Shown: in pieces, positions 8,346 to 16,028 of the stretch
Position numbering within the stretch: position 1 is the stretch's first letter
Layout of the letters: each line of letters starts with the position of its first letter
Source of the DNA: Chloroflexota bacterium
GTDB lineage: Bacteria; Chloroflexota; Chloroflexia; Thermomicrobiales; JADLAZ01
NCBI GenBank assembly: GCA_020849725.1
Contig: JADLAZ010000263.1
Span: forward strand, 1-32,849
Length of the DNA stretch: 32,849 bases
Direction of reading: 5' to 3'
Program-made: the position numbers and the translations under genes
Notes under the pieces: generated by a model
What the model was told of the DNA's origin: nothing
The model's database searches: none
What the model saw: only the letters and a program-made list of their open reading frames with translations

Positions 8346-9263
8346 GTGATCGATGTCTGCCTGCTCGGCACCGGCGGGACCATGCCGCTGCCAGGTCGCT
8401 GGCTGTCAGTGCTGCTGCTGCGCAGTGGCCGCGACATGGTTCTGTTCGACTGCGGCGAAGGCACGCAGATTACCTGGAAGATGCGTGGCTGGGGCTTCCG
8501 CTGGGTCGGCGCCATCTGCCTGTCGCATCTGCACGCTGACCACATCATGGGGCTGCCCGGCCTGCTGCTGCAGTTGGCCCACTCTGAGCGGATCGAGCCG
8601 GTCCAGATCATCGGCCCGCGCGGCACGCATCGGCGCATCGGCGCGCTCCTCAGCGTCACCGGCTACCTGCCCTACCCCATCGAGTTCGTCGAGCTGGCCG
8701 GTGGCGAGGAGTTTTCGCTGCCTGGCGGCCTGACCGGCGCCTGCCAGGCCGTCGATCACGGGCCGCCGTGCCTCGCCTTCCGCGTCGATCTGGCGCGCGG
8801 CCGGCCGTTCCAGCCCGAGCGCGCGCGCGTGCTGGGCGTGCCGCTGCCCCTGTGGCGCCTGCTCCAGCGCGGCGAGGATGTCGCCTGGGAGGGCGGCTCC
8901 GCTACGCCCGATGATGTGCTGGGGCCGCCGCGGCCGGGGCTGCGCGTCGTCTACATCACCGACACACGCACCACGCCGGCGCTGCCGTCCTTCATCGGCC
9001 CGGCCGATCTCGTCGTCTGCGAAGGCATGTACGGCGCGACGGAGGACGCGGCCAAGGCCCACGAAAATGGCCATATGACGTTCCGCCAGGCGGCAGAGTT
9101 GGCGGCCGAGGCCGGCGCCCGCCAGCTCTGGCTGACGCATTTCAGCCCGAGCCTCGACCGCCCCAAGCAGTTCCTGTCGGAAGCGCGGGCCGTGTTCCCC
9201 CACACGACGGTCGGCCACGACGGCCTGTCTGCCTCACTCCACTTCCGCGACGAGCCGTCGTAG
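8346..9263 (+). CDS. rnz: Ribonuclease Z (tRNA 3' endonuclease)
   Basis: Metallo-beta-lactamase-fold endonuclease that cuts tRNA precursors on the 3' side of the discriminator base; cytoplasmic; 305 residues, the usual length for short-form RNase Z. It starts at GTG 8346 with GGAGG 8 nt upstream. The N-terminus has the family pattern LLGTGGTMPLPGR. The DCGEGTQ motif is at 35-41, the zinc-binding HLHADH at 61-66, and the GLPGLL sequence follows. Later motifs include VDHGPPCLAFRV, the metal-bridging Asp in YITDTR, CEGMY, and HMTFRQAAELA. The terminal metal-ligand His is in LTHFSP. It fits the tRNA gene in this window, which encodes no CCA and so needs RNase Z. Confidence 0.95.
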   Translation: MIDVCLLGTGGTMPLPGRWLSVLLLRSGRDMVLFDCGEGTQITWKMRGWGFRWVGAICLSHLHADHIMGLPGLLLQLAHSERIEPVQIIGPRGTHRRIGALLSVTGYLPYPIEFVELAGGEEFSLPGGLTGACQAVDHGPPCLAFRVDLARGRPFQPERARVLGVPLPLWRLLQRGEDVAWEGGSATPDDVLGPPRPGLRVVYITDTRTTPALPSFIGPADLVVCEGMYGATEDAAKAHENGHMTFRQAAELAAEAGARQLWLTHFSPSLDRPKQFLSEARAVFPHTTVGHDGLSASLHFRDEPS

Positions 9264-9297
9264 GGGCAGGGAGTCACATGTGCGGGGCATAACGAAA

Positions 9298-9323
9298 CGC
9301 CCTGGGGAGGACAACCCAGGGCG
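9298..9323 (-). terminator. Rho-independent terminator of the zinc-ribbon gene
   Basis: A 9-bp perfect stem (CGCCCTGGG with CCCAGGGCG) and 8-nt loop. On the minus strand it is followed by TTTCGTT. It lies between the convergent rnz and zinc-ribbon genes and could serve both, though the T-rich side favours the leftward gene. Confidence 0.75.
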
Positions 9324-9356
9324 CATCGAGCGGGTCGGCTTCAGCCGGCTAGGAGA

Positions 9357-9734
9357 CTAGTAGCGGCTGCCGGAGCTGCTGCCACCACCGCCATAGCCAC
9401 CGCCGGACGAGCGGCGCTCGCGGAAGCAGTCCGAGCAGTAGACCGGCTTGCCGCTGGTCGGCTGGAACGGCACTTCTGTCTGCTTGCCGCAGTTGTCGCA
9501 GGTGGCCGGGTACATCTGGCGAGGACCGCGGTCGTAGCCGCCGCCGCCACCGCTGCTGAAGCTGCCGCCGCCGCTGCTGTAGCCGCCGCTGGACTTGCGG
9601 GCCTGGCGGCAGCTCGGGCACCGGCCCGGCGCGTTGGTCAGCCCACGGGACTGATAGAATTCCTGCTCGCCAGCGGTCCAGACAAACTGGGTGCCGCAGT
9701 CGCGACAGGTCAGGGTCTTGTCAGCAATGCTCAT
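9357..9734 (-). CDS. Small double zinc-ribbon protein, CxxC-x17-CxxC type
   Basis: A 125-residue protein with two zinc-binding modules joined by a Gly/Ser-rich linker. The first ribbon has CRDC (Cys10, Cys13) and CPSC (Cys39, Cys42), with the zf-trcl-like pattern TCRDCGTQFVWTAGEQEFY. The second has CDNC (Cys79, Cys82), exactly 17 residues, then CSDC (Cys100, Cys103), matching the CxxC-x17-CxxC domain. The linker (48-70) and tail are strings of Gly, Ser and Tyr, so disordered. The domain is known but its function is not. It may bind nucleic acid. The ATG at 9734 has AGGAG 11 nt upstream, a rather long spacing. It stands alone with its own promoter and terminator. Confidence 0.88.
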   Translation of the reverse strand: MSIADKTLTCRDCGTQFVWTAGEQEFYQSRGLTNAPGRCPSCRQARKSSGGYSSGGGSFSSGGGGGYDRGPRQMYPATCDNCGKQTEVPFQPTSGKPVYCSDCFRERRSSGGGYGGGGSSSGSRY

Positions 9735-9880
9735 CGTTGGGAGATCTCCTCGTCCGCGCTCGCGCTGGGACAGTCAGTATGGAAACATCGTTCGCCGGAT
9801 GGCCCACAGCGCCTCTACCCGTCACATCTGTCCTCGGATGCGACCGCGGAGAAGAGTCTCGTTGGGTTCACCGCTGACAT

Positions 9881-9909
9881 AGTTTACCATATCTTGGCGG
9901 CCTTGTCAT
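9881..9909 (-). promoter_or_regulatory. Candidate promoter for the zinc-ribbon gene
   Basis: On the minus strand ATGACA (9909-9904, 5/6), 17-nt spacer, TAAACT (9886-9881, 4/6). It lies in a locally AT-rich stretch and predicts a leader of about 140 nt. Confidence 0.4.
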
Positions 9910-9993
9910 CACCCTGTTTTTGGGCGCGCGCTGGCCGGCCCGCCAGCCCTCGACAAGCGCCCGAAGCCAGGCATCACCGGCGCCGAGGCACCC

Positions 9994-11604
9994 ATGCGCA
10001 TTGACGTCCTGACCCTCTTTCCCGCCATGATGGCGGGCCCGCTCGACGAGTCGATCGTCCAGCGAGCGCGGGCGCGTGGGCTAGTCGAGATCGCCATCCA
10101 CGACATCCGCGCCTGGGCGACCGATCGCCACCGCACCGCCGACGATTACCCGTATGGCGGCGGCGCGGGCATGGTCCTCAAGCCAGCGCCGGTCGTCGCC
10201 GCCGTCGAGGCCGTGCGCGCCAGCGCCGATCCGGCCGCGCGCCTGCTGCTCATGGGCGCCGGTGGGCGGCCCTTTACCCAGGCGTTGGCCGCCGATCTGG
10301 CCGTGTGCTCCCAGCTCATCCTGCTGTGCGGTCACTACGAGGGCTTCGACCAGCGCATCCTCGATCTGCTCCAGCCCGAGGAGATCTCCATCGGCGACTA
10401 CGTCCTGACCGGTGGCGAGTTGCCAGCGATGGTCGTCATCGACAGCGTCGTGCGCCTGCTGCCGGGCGCGATCGACGCCACCAGCACTGCCGACGAGTCG
10501 TTCACCACCGGCCTGCTGGAGTACCCGCACTACACCCGACCAGCCCAATTCCGTGGCCTGGCCGTGCCCGACGTCCTGCTGTCCGGCCACCATGCCAACA
10601 TCGAGCGATGGCGGCGCGATCAGGCGCTGCGGCGCACCCTGGCGCAGCGGCCCGACCTGCTGGCGACCGCACCCCTCACCCCGGCCGACCAGCGGCGGCT
10701 GGCGGCGCTGCGCGCCGAAGCGGCCGGCGCGGCGCCGACGGTTGGCGCCGGCCAGGCCGTCACGCCCAGCCGGATTCCTCCGCCAGCGCCTTCCTCGGTG
10801 CCAGACGTCGCCACCGCCTACGCCAGTGATGCTGACCTGGCCGCCCGCCAGTCAATCTACGCCTGGCGCCGGCCGCCGCTCGACTTCCATGGCTGGGCGC
10901 TGGACCAGGCGCGCTGGACCGGTGGCGAGACGGTGCTGGATGTCGGCTGCGGCAATGGCCGGGCGCTGCACCGGCTGGTGACCCGGCCGGCGCCACCAGC
11001 CCGCCTGCTCGGCATCGACCGGTCGGCCGGAATGCTCGCCGCCGCCCGCCAGCATTGGCCGCCGGCCGCGCCCGTACCGCCGCTGGTTGCCGCCGATGCC
11101 GTCGCACTGCCGCTGGCCGATGCCGCCTGCGACACCGTGCTGGCCATGCACATGCTCTACCATGTCCCCGATCTCGCCGCCACGCTGGTCGAGCTGCGCC
11201 GCGTTCTGCGCCCGGGGGGCCAACTCCTGGCCACGACCAACGGCCAAGACCATCTGGCTGAGCTAGCCGAGTTGCTCTGCGCCGCCACGGCCGCCGTGAC
11301 CGGTGACACCACGGCCATTCAGGCCGGGCTGGCGCTCGGCTTCGATCTCGACAGTGGCGCCGGTCCGCTCCGAGCAGCCTTCGACACCGTCGAGCGCCGC
11401 GACGCCATCGGCCAGTTGGTCATCACCGTGGCGCCCCCCGTTGTCGCCTACGCCGCCAGCATGATCGACCTGTTGCCCGCCCTACCGGACCCGGCCGCCT
11501 GGCCGGCCATCCTGGCCGACCTCGAGCGTCGCATCGCCGACGTTTTCGCCCGCCACGGCGCGTTGCGCCTCACCACCCACGCGGGCGTCTTCTTGTGCCA
11601 GTGA
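9994..11604 (+). CDS. trmD: TrmD (tRNA m1G37 methyltransferase) fused to a class I SAM methyltransferase
   Basis: A 536-residue fusion. Residues 1 to about 240 are a full TrmD, the SPOUT/knotted enzyme that methylates N1 of G37 in tRNA to prevent frameshifts. Motifs include [36 protein letters not shown] (111-121), [14 protein letters not shown] (132-145) and [10 protein letters not shown] (174-183). At the site of the family's catalytic Asp (usual EDSF) the order here is DESF, so Glu168 stands in for Asp. A Pro/Ala linker (about 245-275) leads to a Rossmann methyltransferase. Its motif I is [10 protein letters not shown] (314-323), with GIDRSAGML, the [19 protein letters not shown] region and [11 protein letters not shown]. 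TrmD alone is normally about 240-250 residues. No stop or frame break separates the halves. The target of the second domain is unknown. The usual rpsP-rimM-rplS neighbours are absent. Confidence 0.93.
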   Translation: MRIDVLTLFPAMMAGPLDESIVQRARARGLVEIAIHDIRAWATDRHRTADDYPYGGGAGMVLKPAPVVAAVEAVRASADPAARLLLMGAGGRPFTQALAADLAVCSQLILLCGHYEGFDQRILDLLQPEEISIGDYVLTGGELPAMVVIDSVVRLLPGAIDATSTADESFTTGLLEYPHYTRPAQFRGLAVPDVLLSGHHANIERWRRDQALRRTLAQRPDLLATAPLTPADQRRLAALRAEAAGAAPTVGAGQAVTPSRIPPPAPSSVPDVATAYASDADLAARQSIYAWRRPPLDFHGWALDQARWTGGETVLDVGCGNGRALHRLVTRPAPPARLLGIDRSAGMLAAARQHWPPAAPVPPLVAADAVALPLADAACDTVLAMHMLYHVPDLAATLVELRRVLRPGGQLLATTNGQDHLAELAELLCAATAAVTGDTTAIQAGLALGFDLDSGAGPLRAAFDTVERRDAIGQLVITVAPPVVAYAASMIDLLPALPDPAAWPAILADLERRIADVFARHGALRLTTHAGVFLCQ

Positions 11605-11734
11605 TGAAGGACGTTGGCCTCGGCTGCGGCCAGTGCGTGGCACAGTCCCCCGCCGCGTGACCCGCTGGCGCATGGTACGCCAACCGTGTACCCTCACGTT
11701 CGCCACGCTCCCATGCCCCACCGTTCGCAACCCG

Positions 11735-11769
11735 CTCATCACTCATCACTCATCACTCATCACTCATCA
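11735..11769. repeat. Heptamer tandem repeat (CTCATCA)x5
   Basis: Five perfect head-to-tail copies of CTCATCA, just upstream of the ribosome site of the alcohol dehydrogenase gene. The unit differs by one base from the CGCATCA array at 3011-3031. No coding frame is evident across it. Confidence 0.9.
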
Positions 11770-11786
11770 CATCGGGGAGGACTGCC

Positions 11787-12884
11787 ATGCAAGTCAAGGC
11801 CGCCGTCCACTACGAGGCCGGCCAGGGCGCCATCATCGAGCAGATCGAGTTGCTGCCGCCGCGCGATGGCGAGGTACTGGTGCGCTACGTCGCCAGCGGC
11901 GTCTGCCACAGCGACCTGCACCACATGAAGGGACTCGTGCCGCACCCGAGTCCGTGTGTCTATGGCCATGAGGGCGGCGGCATTGTCGAAGCGATCGGGC
12001 CAAACGTGACTACTGTCCAGGTCGGCGACCACGTCCTGACCTCCTACGTGCCGTCGTGCGGCGTCTGCCCCTGGTGCATTGTCGGCCGACCGAACATGTG
12101 CGACCTGCGCGACAAGCCGCGCTACCTCATGCACGACGGCACCACCCGCTTCCGCAAGGGCGACCAGGAGATCTACCACTACTTGCAGGTTGCCTCGTTT
12201 GCCGAACGGACCGTACTGCCGCAGCAGAGCGTCATCCCGATCCGCAAGGATGCGCCCCTCGACGTCGTCTGCCTCATCAGTTGCGGCGTCACCGCCGGCG
12301 CCGGCGCGGTCATGAACCGGGCGAAGGTGCCGGCCGGCGCGACGGTGGCAGTCTTCGGCTGCGGCGGTGTCGGGCTGAACGCGATCCAGGCGGCGCGGCT
12401 GGTCGGTGCGGCCAAGATCATCGCCGTCGACATCCTCGACCAGAAGCTGGAATGGTCACGCGAGTTCGGCGCGACGCACCTGGTCAATGCCGCCCGTGAG
12501 GACCCCGTCCAGCGCATCCAGGAAATCTGCGGCCGCGGCGGCGCCGACTACGCCTTCGAGGTCGTCGGCCACGCGCGCACGATGGAGCAGGCGTTTCATG
12601 CTGTCCACCGTGGCGGCATGGCCGTCATGATCGGCGTCGCTCCCACTGGCACGCGCCTGTCGATCGACCCGACGATGCTCCTGCAGGAGCGCATTCTGAC
12701 CGGCAGCACGTTCGGCGCCTCACGCCAGCGGGTCGACCTGCCGATGTTCGTCGACCTGTTCATGGATGGCCGCTACCTGCTGCGCGAACTGATCAGTCAG
12801 TCAATCGAGCTGAAGGACCTCAACCACGCCTACGAGCAACTCGAGCAGGGCGAGGTGCGCCGCAGCGTCATCCGCTATGCATGA
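11787..12884 (+). CDS. Zinc-dependent alcohol dehydrogenase (medium-chain, class III-like)
   Basis: A 365-residue MDR-family dehydrogenase that oxidises an alcohol, or a thiol adduct of an aldehyde, with NAD(P). The ATG at 11787 has GGGGAGGA 5 nt upstream. Catalytic zinc ligands are Cys40 (GVCHSD), His61 (YGHEGGG) and Cys166 (ISCGVTAGAG). Structural zinc ligands are Cys91, Cys94, Cys97 and Cys105 in CGVCPWCIVGRPNMC. The dinucleotide motif is VFGCGGVGLNAIQ. The YLQVASFAERTVLP segment is typical of class III and mycothiol/NDMA-type relatives, so formaldehyde or a similar small aldehyde is possible but unproved. It stands alone, preceded by the heptamer array. Confidence 0.93.
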   Translation: MQVKAAVHYEAGQGAIIEQIELLPPRDGEVLVRYVASGVCHSDLHHMKGLVPHPSPCVYGHEGGGIVEAIGPNVTTVQVGDHVLTSYVPSCGVCPWCIVGRPNMCDLRDKPRYLMHDGTTRFRKGDQEIYHYLQVASFAERTVLPQQSVIPIRKDAPLDVVCLISCGVTAGAGAVMNRAKVPAGATVAVFGCGGVGLNAIQAARLVGAAKIIAVDILDQKLEWSREFGATHLVNAAREDPVQRIQEICGRGGADYAFEVVGHARTMEQAFHAVHRGGMAVMIGVAPTGTRLSIDPTMLLQERILTGSTFGASRQRVDLPMFVDLFMDGRYLLRELISQSIELKDLNHAYEQLEQGEVRRSVIRYA

Positions 12885-12983
12885 CACTGGCGGTCGTGAG
12901 CGCCTGATGACGGGATGGCTTTGCAATCCGCCGGTCAGACGGCGCCGAGCCGCCCGTCACCCTGGCCTCGATCCGCCCATGCC

Positions 12984-13874
12984 TCAGGCTGGCTCAGGCA
13001 GCGCCCGCACGAAGGCGGCGACCTCGTCAATCAGGTAGGCCGGCGTGGACGCACCGGCGGTGATGCCAACTGTGCGCGCGCCGGCGAACCAGGCCAGATC
13101 AATGTCAGCCGTGCCCTCGATGTGGTAGGCCGGCTTACCGCAACTCTCGGCGATGTCGCGCAGGTGGCGCGTGTTGGCGCTCTTGCGCCCACCAATCACC
13201 AGGACCACGTCCGACTGCTCGGCCAGCGGCAGGATGGCATCCTGTCGGTCCGTCGTCGGCCGGCAGATCGTGTTGCAGATGCGCAGCTCGCCGCCCAGCG
13301 GCAGGACATGCCCGGCCAGCTCCTGGGCGAACGCGGTCAGGCCACGCAGCTCCTGCGTCGTCTGAACGACGACCGCCAGCTTGCGGGGCCAGCGCGCCGG
13401 CTGACCTTCCCGCGTCTTCTGGCCGTACCAGGGGAGATCGGCGACCCGCTTGGCGGCCACCGCCGTCGGGCCGGCCCAACCCAGCGTGCCGCGCACCTCG
13501 GGGTGGCTGGCATCGCCGTAGACGACGATGGTGTAGTTCTCGTCAGCCAGCCGGCGCACCAGCTTGTGGACCTTGGTCACCAGCGGACAGGTCGTATCCA
13601 TGAACTCCAGGCCCAGCGCTTCCGCCTCGTCGCGGATGCCTGGTCGTGCGCCATGCGCCGTGACCGCCACCACGCCCGCGCGCACGGACTGCGGCTGGTC
13701 GCGCTCGACGACGCCCACACCGCGCCGCTCCAGGTCGGCCACGATCTGTGGGTTGTGGATGACGTCGCCCATCGTGTGGACCGGCTTGCCACGCCCGGCC
13801 GCCGCCTGGATCAGCTCTAGCGCGCGCTCCACGCCAAAGCAGAAGCCCATCTCGTCAGCCAGCACGACTTTCAC
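12984..13874 (-). CDS. ispH: 4-hydroxy-3-methylbut-2-enyl diphosphate reductase
   Basis: Iron-sulfur enzyme of the last MEP-pathway step, making IPP and DMAPP; 296 residues from the GTG at 13874 (GGAAGG about 9 nt upstream). A frame extension to 13994 adds 40 residues before the conserved start and overlaps the next promoter region. The three cluster cysteines are Cys12 (GFCFGVERA), Cys96 (DTTCPLVTKVHK) and Cys204 (NTICRPTTDRQ). Substrate residues include His40 (GDVIHNPQ), His74, His124 and Glu126 (ASHPEVRG). The QTTQEL motif and AGASTP near the end also match. The numbering nearly coincides with E. coli IspH. It is a single gene, no other MEP gene being nearby. Confidence 0.95.
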   Translation of the reverse strand: MKVVLADEMGFCFGVERALELIQAAAGRGKPVHTMGDVIHNPQIVADLERRGVGVVERDQPQSVRAGVVAVTAHGARPGIRDEAEALGLEFMDTTCPLVTKVHKLVRRLADENYTIVVYGDASHPEVRGTLGWAGPTAVAAKRVADLPWYGQKTREGQPARWPRKLAVVVQTTQELRGLTAFAQELAGHVLPLGGELRICNTICRPTTDRQDAILPLAEQSDVVLVIGGRKSANTRHLRDIAESCGKPAYHIEGTADIDLAWFAGARTVGITAGASTPAYLIDEVAAFVRALPEPA

Positions 13875-14016
13875 GGTGTTCTGTCCTTCCGCATGTGGGG
13901 CGGTTTCCACACCGACCACTGCCCAGATCGTACCGGCCGGCCGGGTTGGGGGCAACCACGCGGGCGCCATCGCCGGCGCCTGCGCGTGCGTCACCGCCGG
14001 CCACCGCCAGCGACCA

Positions 14017-14025
14017 TGCTATACT
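14017..14025 (+). promoter_or_regulatory. Extended -10 promoter for the second SDR gene
   Basis: TGCTATACT, that is an extended TGn element plus TATACT (14020-14025). No good -35 box is seen 17 nt upstream, as often with extended -10 promoters. It predicts a start near 14032 and a leader of about 30 nt with GGGGAGGAG. Confidence 0.5.
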
Positions 14026-14062
14026 GGCCACCGATCTCGCGGCAGAGTGGGGAGGAGCAACA

Positions 14063-14800
14063 GTGGATCTCAGCGACAAGGTGGTTCTGATCACGGGCGG
14101 CGCCACCGGCATTGGCCGCGCCACGGCGCTGGCCTTTGCGCGTCACGGCGCGCGCATCGGCATTGGCTACGCCCGCTCGGCCGACGAGGCCCGTCAGACG
14201 GCCCAGGATGTCGCCGCCGCTGGTGGCGCGGCGCTGGCGCTGCAAGCTGATGTCGCCGACGAGGCCCAGGTTCGGGTCATGGTCGCCACCGTCCAGGAGC
14301 AGTGGGGCGGCGTCGACGTGCTGATCAACAGCGCTGGCACGACCGTCTTTGCCGACGTGACCGACCTGGATGCCATCACCGACGAGGCCTGGCAGCGCCT
14401 GTTCAGCGTCAACGTGCTTGGTGTCTGGTACGCCAGCCGGGCCTGCTCCTCCTCGCTCAAGGAACGCGGCGGCGCCATCGTCACCATCGCCTCGGTCGCC
14501 GGCTTCACCGGCCTGGGATCATCGATCCCCTACAGCGTCACCAAGGGCGCCGCCATCACGCTCACCAAGTCGCTCGCCCGCGCGCTCGCGCCTCAGGTGC
14601 GCGTCAACGCTATCGCGCCTGGCTTCGTCGACACGCGCTGGCATGCCGCCCGACCCAACGCCGCCCAGACGATGGCCGAACGCAACCCCCTCAAGAAGGT
14701 CGCCGGCCCCGACGACGTCGCCGACCTGGCCTTCTACCTTGGCACCGCCGCCGTCGTCACCGGCCAGATCATGGTCATCGACGCCGGCCAGACCCTGTAG
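14063..14800 (+). CDS. SDR family oxidoreductase (FabG-like)
   Basis: A 245-residue classical SDR. The start is the GTG at 14063, with GGGGAGGAG centred about 7 nt upstream. The longer frame from 13895 would run through the promoter. TGGATGIG is at 11-18, NSAG at 89-92, and the catalytic Ser144, Tyr157 and Lys161 are in TIASVAG and PYSVTKGA. It has the standard C-terminus VVTGQIMVIDAGQTL. 3-oxoacyl-reductase-like or polyol dehydrogenase activity is possible; the substrate cannot be read from sequence. It is a single gene, divergent from ispH. Confidence 0.92.
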   Translation: MDLSDKVVLITGGATGIGRATALAFARHGARIGIGYARSADEARQTAQDVAAAGGAALALQADVADEAQVRVMVATVQEQWGGVDVLINSAGTTVFADVTDLDAITDEAWQRLFSVNVLGVWYASRACSSSLKERGGAIVTIASVAGFTGLGSSIPYSVTKGAAITLTKSLARALAPQVRVNAIAPGFVDTRWHAARPNAAQTMAERNPLKKVAGPDDVADLAFYLGTAAVVTGQIMVIDAGQTL

Positions 14801-14875
14801 AGATCGGGTGCTGGGTGCTGGGAGTGGGGGTATCGGCTGAGCTGAATCGGCGGCAGTCACTGGAGAAGGCCCTCA

Positions 14876-14905
14876 CCGGTCCCCGCTCCCGCGAGCGGGG
14901 ACCGG
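14876..14905. repeat. Intergenic palindrome, copy 2 of a small family
   Basis: A perfect 13-bp inverted repeat (CCGGTCCCCGCTC with GAGCGGGGACCGG) around a CCGC loop. CCCTCA precedes it and GCCGTGCCCGTCT follows, both close to the flanks of the palindrome at 8117-8142. It lies between the convergent SDR and glycosyltransferase genes and could terminate both. Confidence 0.65.
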
Positions 14906-14992
14906 CCGTGCCCGTCTACCGTGACCACGCCGCCCATCCTGCATCCCCCACCATGTGACAAGCGGACGGCGTAGACTGGGTGGACCCAGCAC

Positions 14993-15808
14993 CTACCGGT
15001 GGCGCAGCCGCTCGCGGTCGTGCTCGCGCAGTTGGCGCAGGCGCTCGCGCTCGCGCTCGCGGACGCGCTCAGCGGTCTCCCAGCGCTCCAGACGCTCCAG
15101 CATGCGCAGCGACGGCGCTGGCGCTGGCTTGCCGCGCGCGGTGTAGATCTGGTTCAGACCGCGCCCCTCAACGATCCGTCGCCGCATGAATCGCGCCAGC
15201 GACTCCTCATGCGAGTGGATGACGACCGAGTCGTGGGCATAGATCGCCCGGTAACCGCGCGAGCGCGCCTCCAGCGTCCAGGCGTGGTCTTCGCTGCCCG
15301 GCAGGGTTTCATCGAATGGGAACTGGGTCCATAAATCACGCCGTACCGACGCGGCCGCGTTGTTGAAGAACAAGTCGCTGAATATCGGGATACGGACAGG
15401 ATGACCGTACATCGAGTAGACGAAGATCTTCTCGTAGATCGGGCTGGTCGGATAGCAGACCTGTCGGCTGTAGGCGCCGGCCACCTTTGGATTATCGAAG
15501 CGCCGCACCAGGTTGCCCAGCCAGCGCCCGTCATAGGGGATCGAGTGACCACTGAGGCTGACGACGATCGGCGCGCTGGTCTCGGCGATGCCGACATTGA
15601 GCGCGTACCCGTAGGTGAAAGCCTCCGGTCGGATCGACATCAGCCGCACCGGGAACCGCTCGGCGATCTCCAGCGTGCCGTCGGTCGACCCCGAATCGAC
15701 CATGATGACATCGAAATCACGGTACTCCTGGCGGTAGACCTGCTGCAGACACCGGCCGATGTACTTGCCCTCATTCTTGGTCCGAATGATGATCGATGCA
15801 GCGGGCAT
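14993..15808 (-). CDS. Family 2 glycosyltransferase
   Basis: A 271-residue GT-A fold enzyme transferring a sugar from a nucleotide donor, probably for surface polysaccharide. The ATG at 15808 has AAGGAGG 9 nt upstream. The N-terminus ASIIIRTKNEGKYIGRCL and DVIMVDSGSTDGTLEIA are typical GT2 motifs. The metal DxD region appears as VSLSGHSIP, so the acidic pair is not obvious. PGSEDHAWTLEARSRGYR supplies the ED acceptor-side motif. The last 26 residues are almost only Arg, Glu and Leu (RERERERLRQLREHDRERLR), likely a charged coiled coil encoded by a GCGCTCGC-rich repeat. No membrane segment is seen. It is a single gene. Confidence 0.9.
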   Translation of the reverse strand: MPAASIIIRTKNEGKYIGRCLQQVYRQEYRDFDVIMVDSGSTDGTLEIAERFPVRLMSIRPEAFTYGYALNVGIAETSAPIVVSLSGHSIPYDGRWLGNLVRRFDNPKVAGAYSRQVCYPTSPIYEKIFVYSMYGHPVRIPIFSDLFFNNAAASVRRDLWTQFPFDETLPGSEDHAWTLEARSRGYRAIYAHDSVVIHSHEESLARFMRRRIVEGRGLNQIYTARGKPAPAPSLRMLERLERWETAERVRERERERLRQLREHDRERLRHR

Positions 15809-15877
15809 GGACCACTCGCCTCCTTAGTCATCGTTGCACCGCACGCCACTCCACCACGGCAGGACGAGCCGGTCAGG

Positions 15878-15906
15878 AGTATAGCGCGCCGGGATGCGAT
15901 CGTACA
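15878..15906 (-). promoter_or_regulatory. Candidate promoter for the glycosyltransferase gene
   Basis: On the minus strand TATACT (15883-15878) lies 17 nt after TGTACG, a poor -35 (3/6). The -10 box is identical to that of the tRNA promoter. The predicted leader is about 60 nt. Confidence 0.38.
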
Positions 15907-15971
15907 CCACCATCCGCGGGGCCGGACCAGCCCGCGGTTGACAGGCGCGCAAGACGCTCGCTGACCCGATA

Positions 15972-16001
15972 TTGACGCTCCGTGATGGATGATGCTATCC
16001 T
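15972..16001 (+). promoter_or_regulatory. Promoter of the ABC sugar import operon
   Basis: TTGACG (15972-15977, 5/6), 18-nt spacer and TATCCT (15996-16001, 4/6) with an extended TGC just before it. The start would fall near 16008, about 20 nt before the ATG of the solute-binding gene. Confidence 0.65.
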
Positions 16002-16028
16002 GACGCAACCGAAAGTCTATTGTGCCGC

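Noticed and set aside
3011..11769. CRISPR array from the CATCA repeats
   Set aside because: Units are 7 bp and directly adjacent with no spacers.
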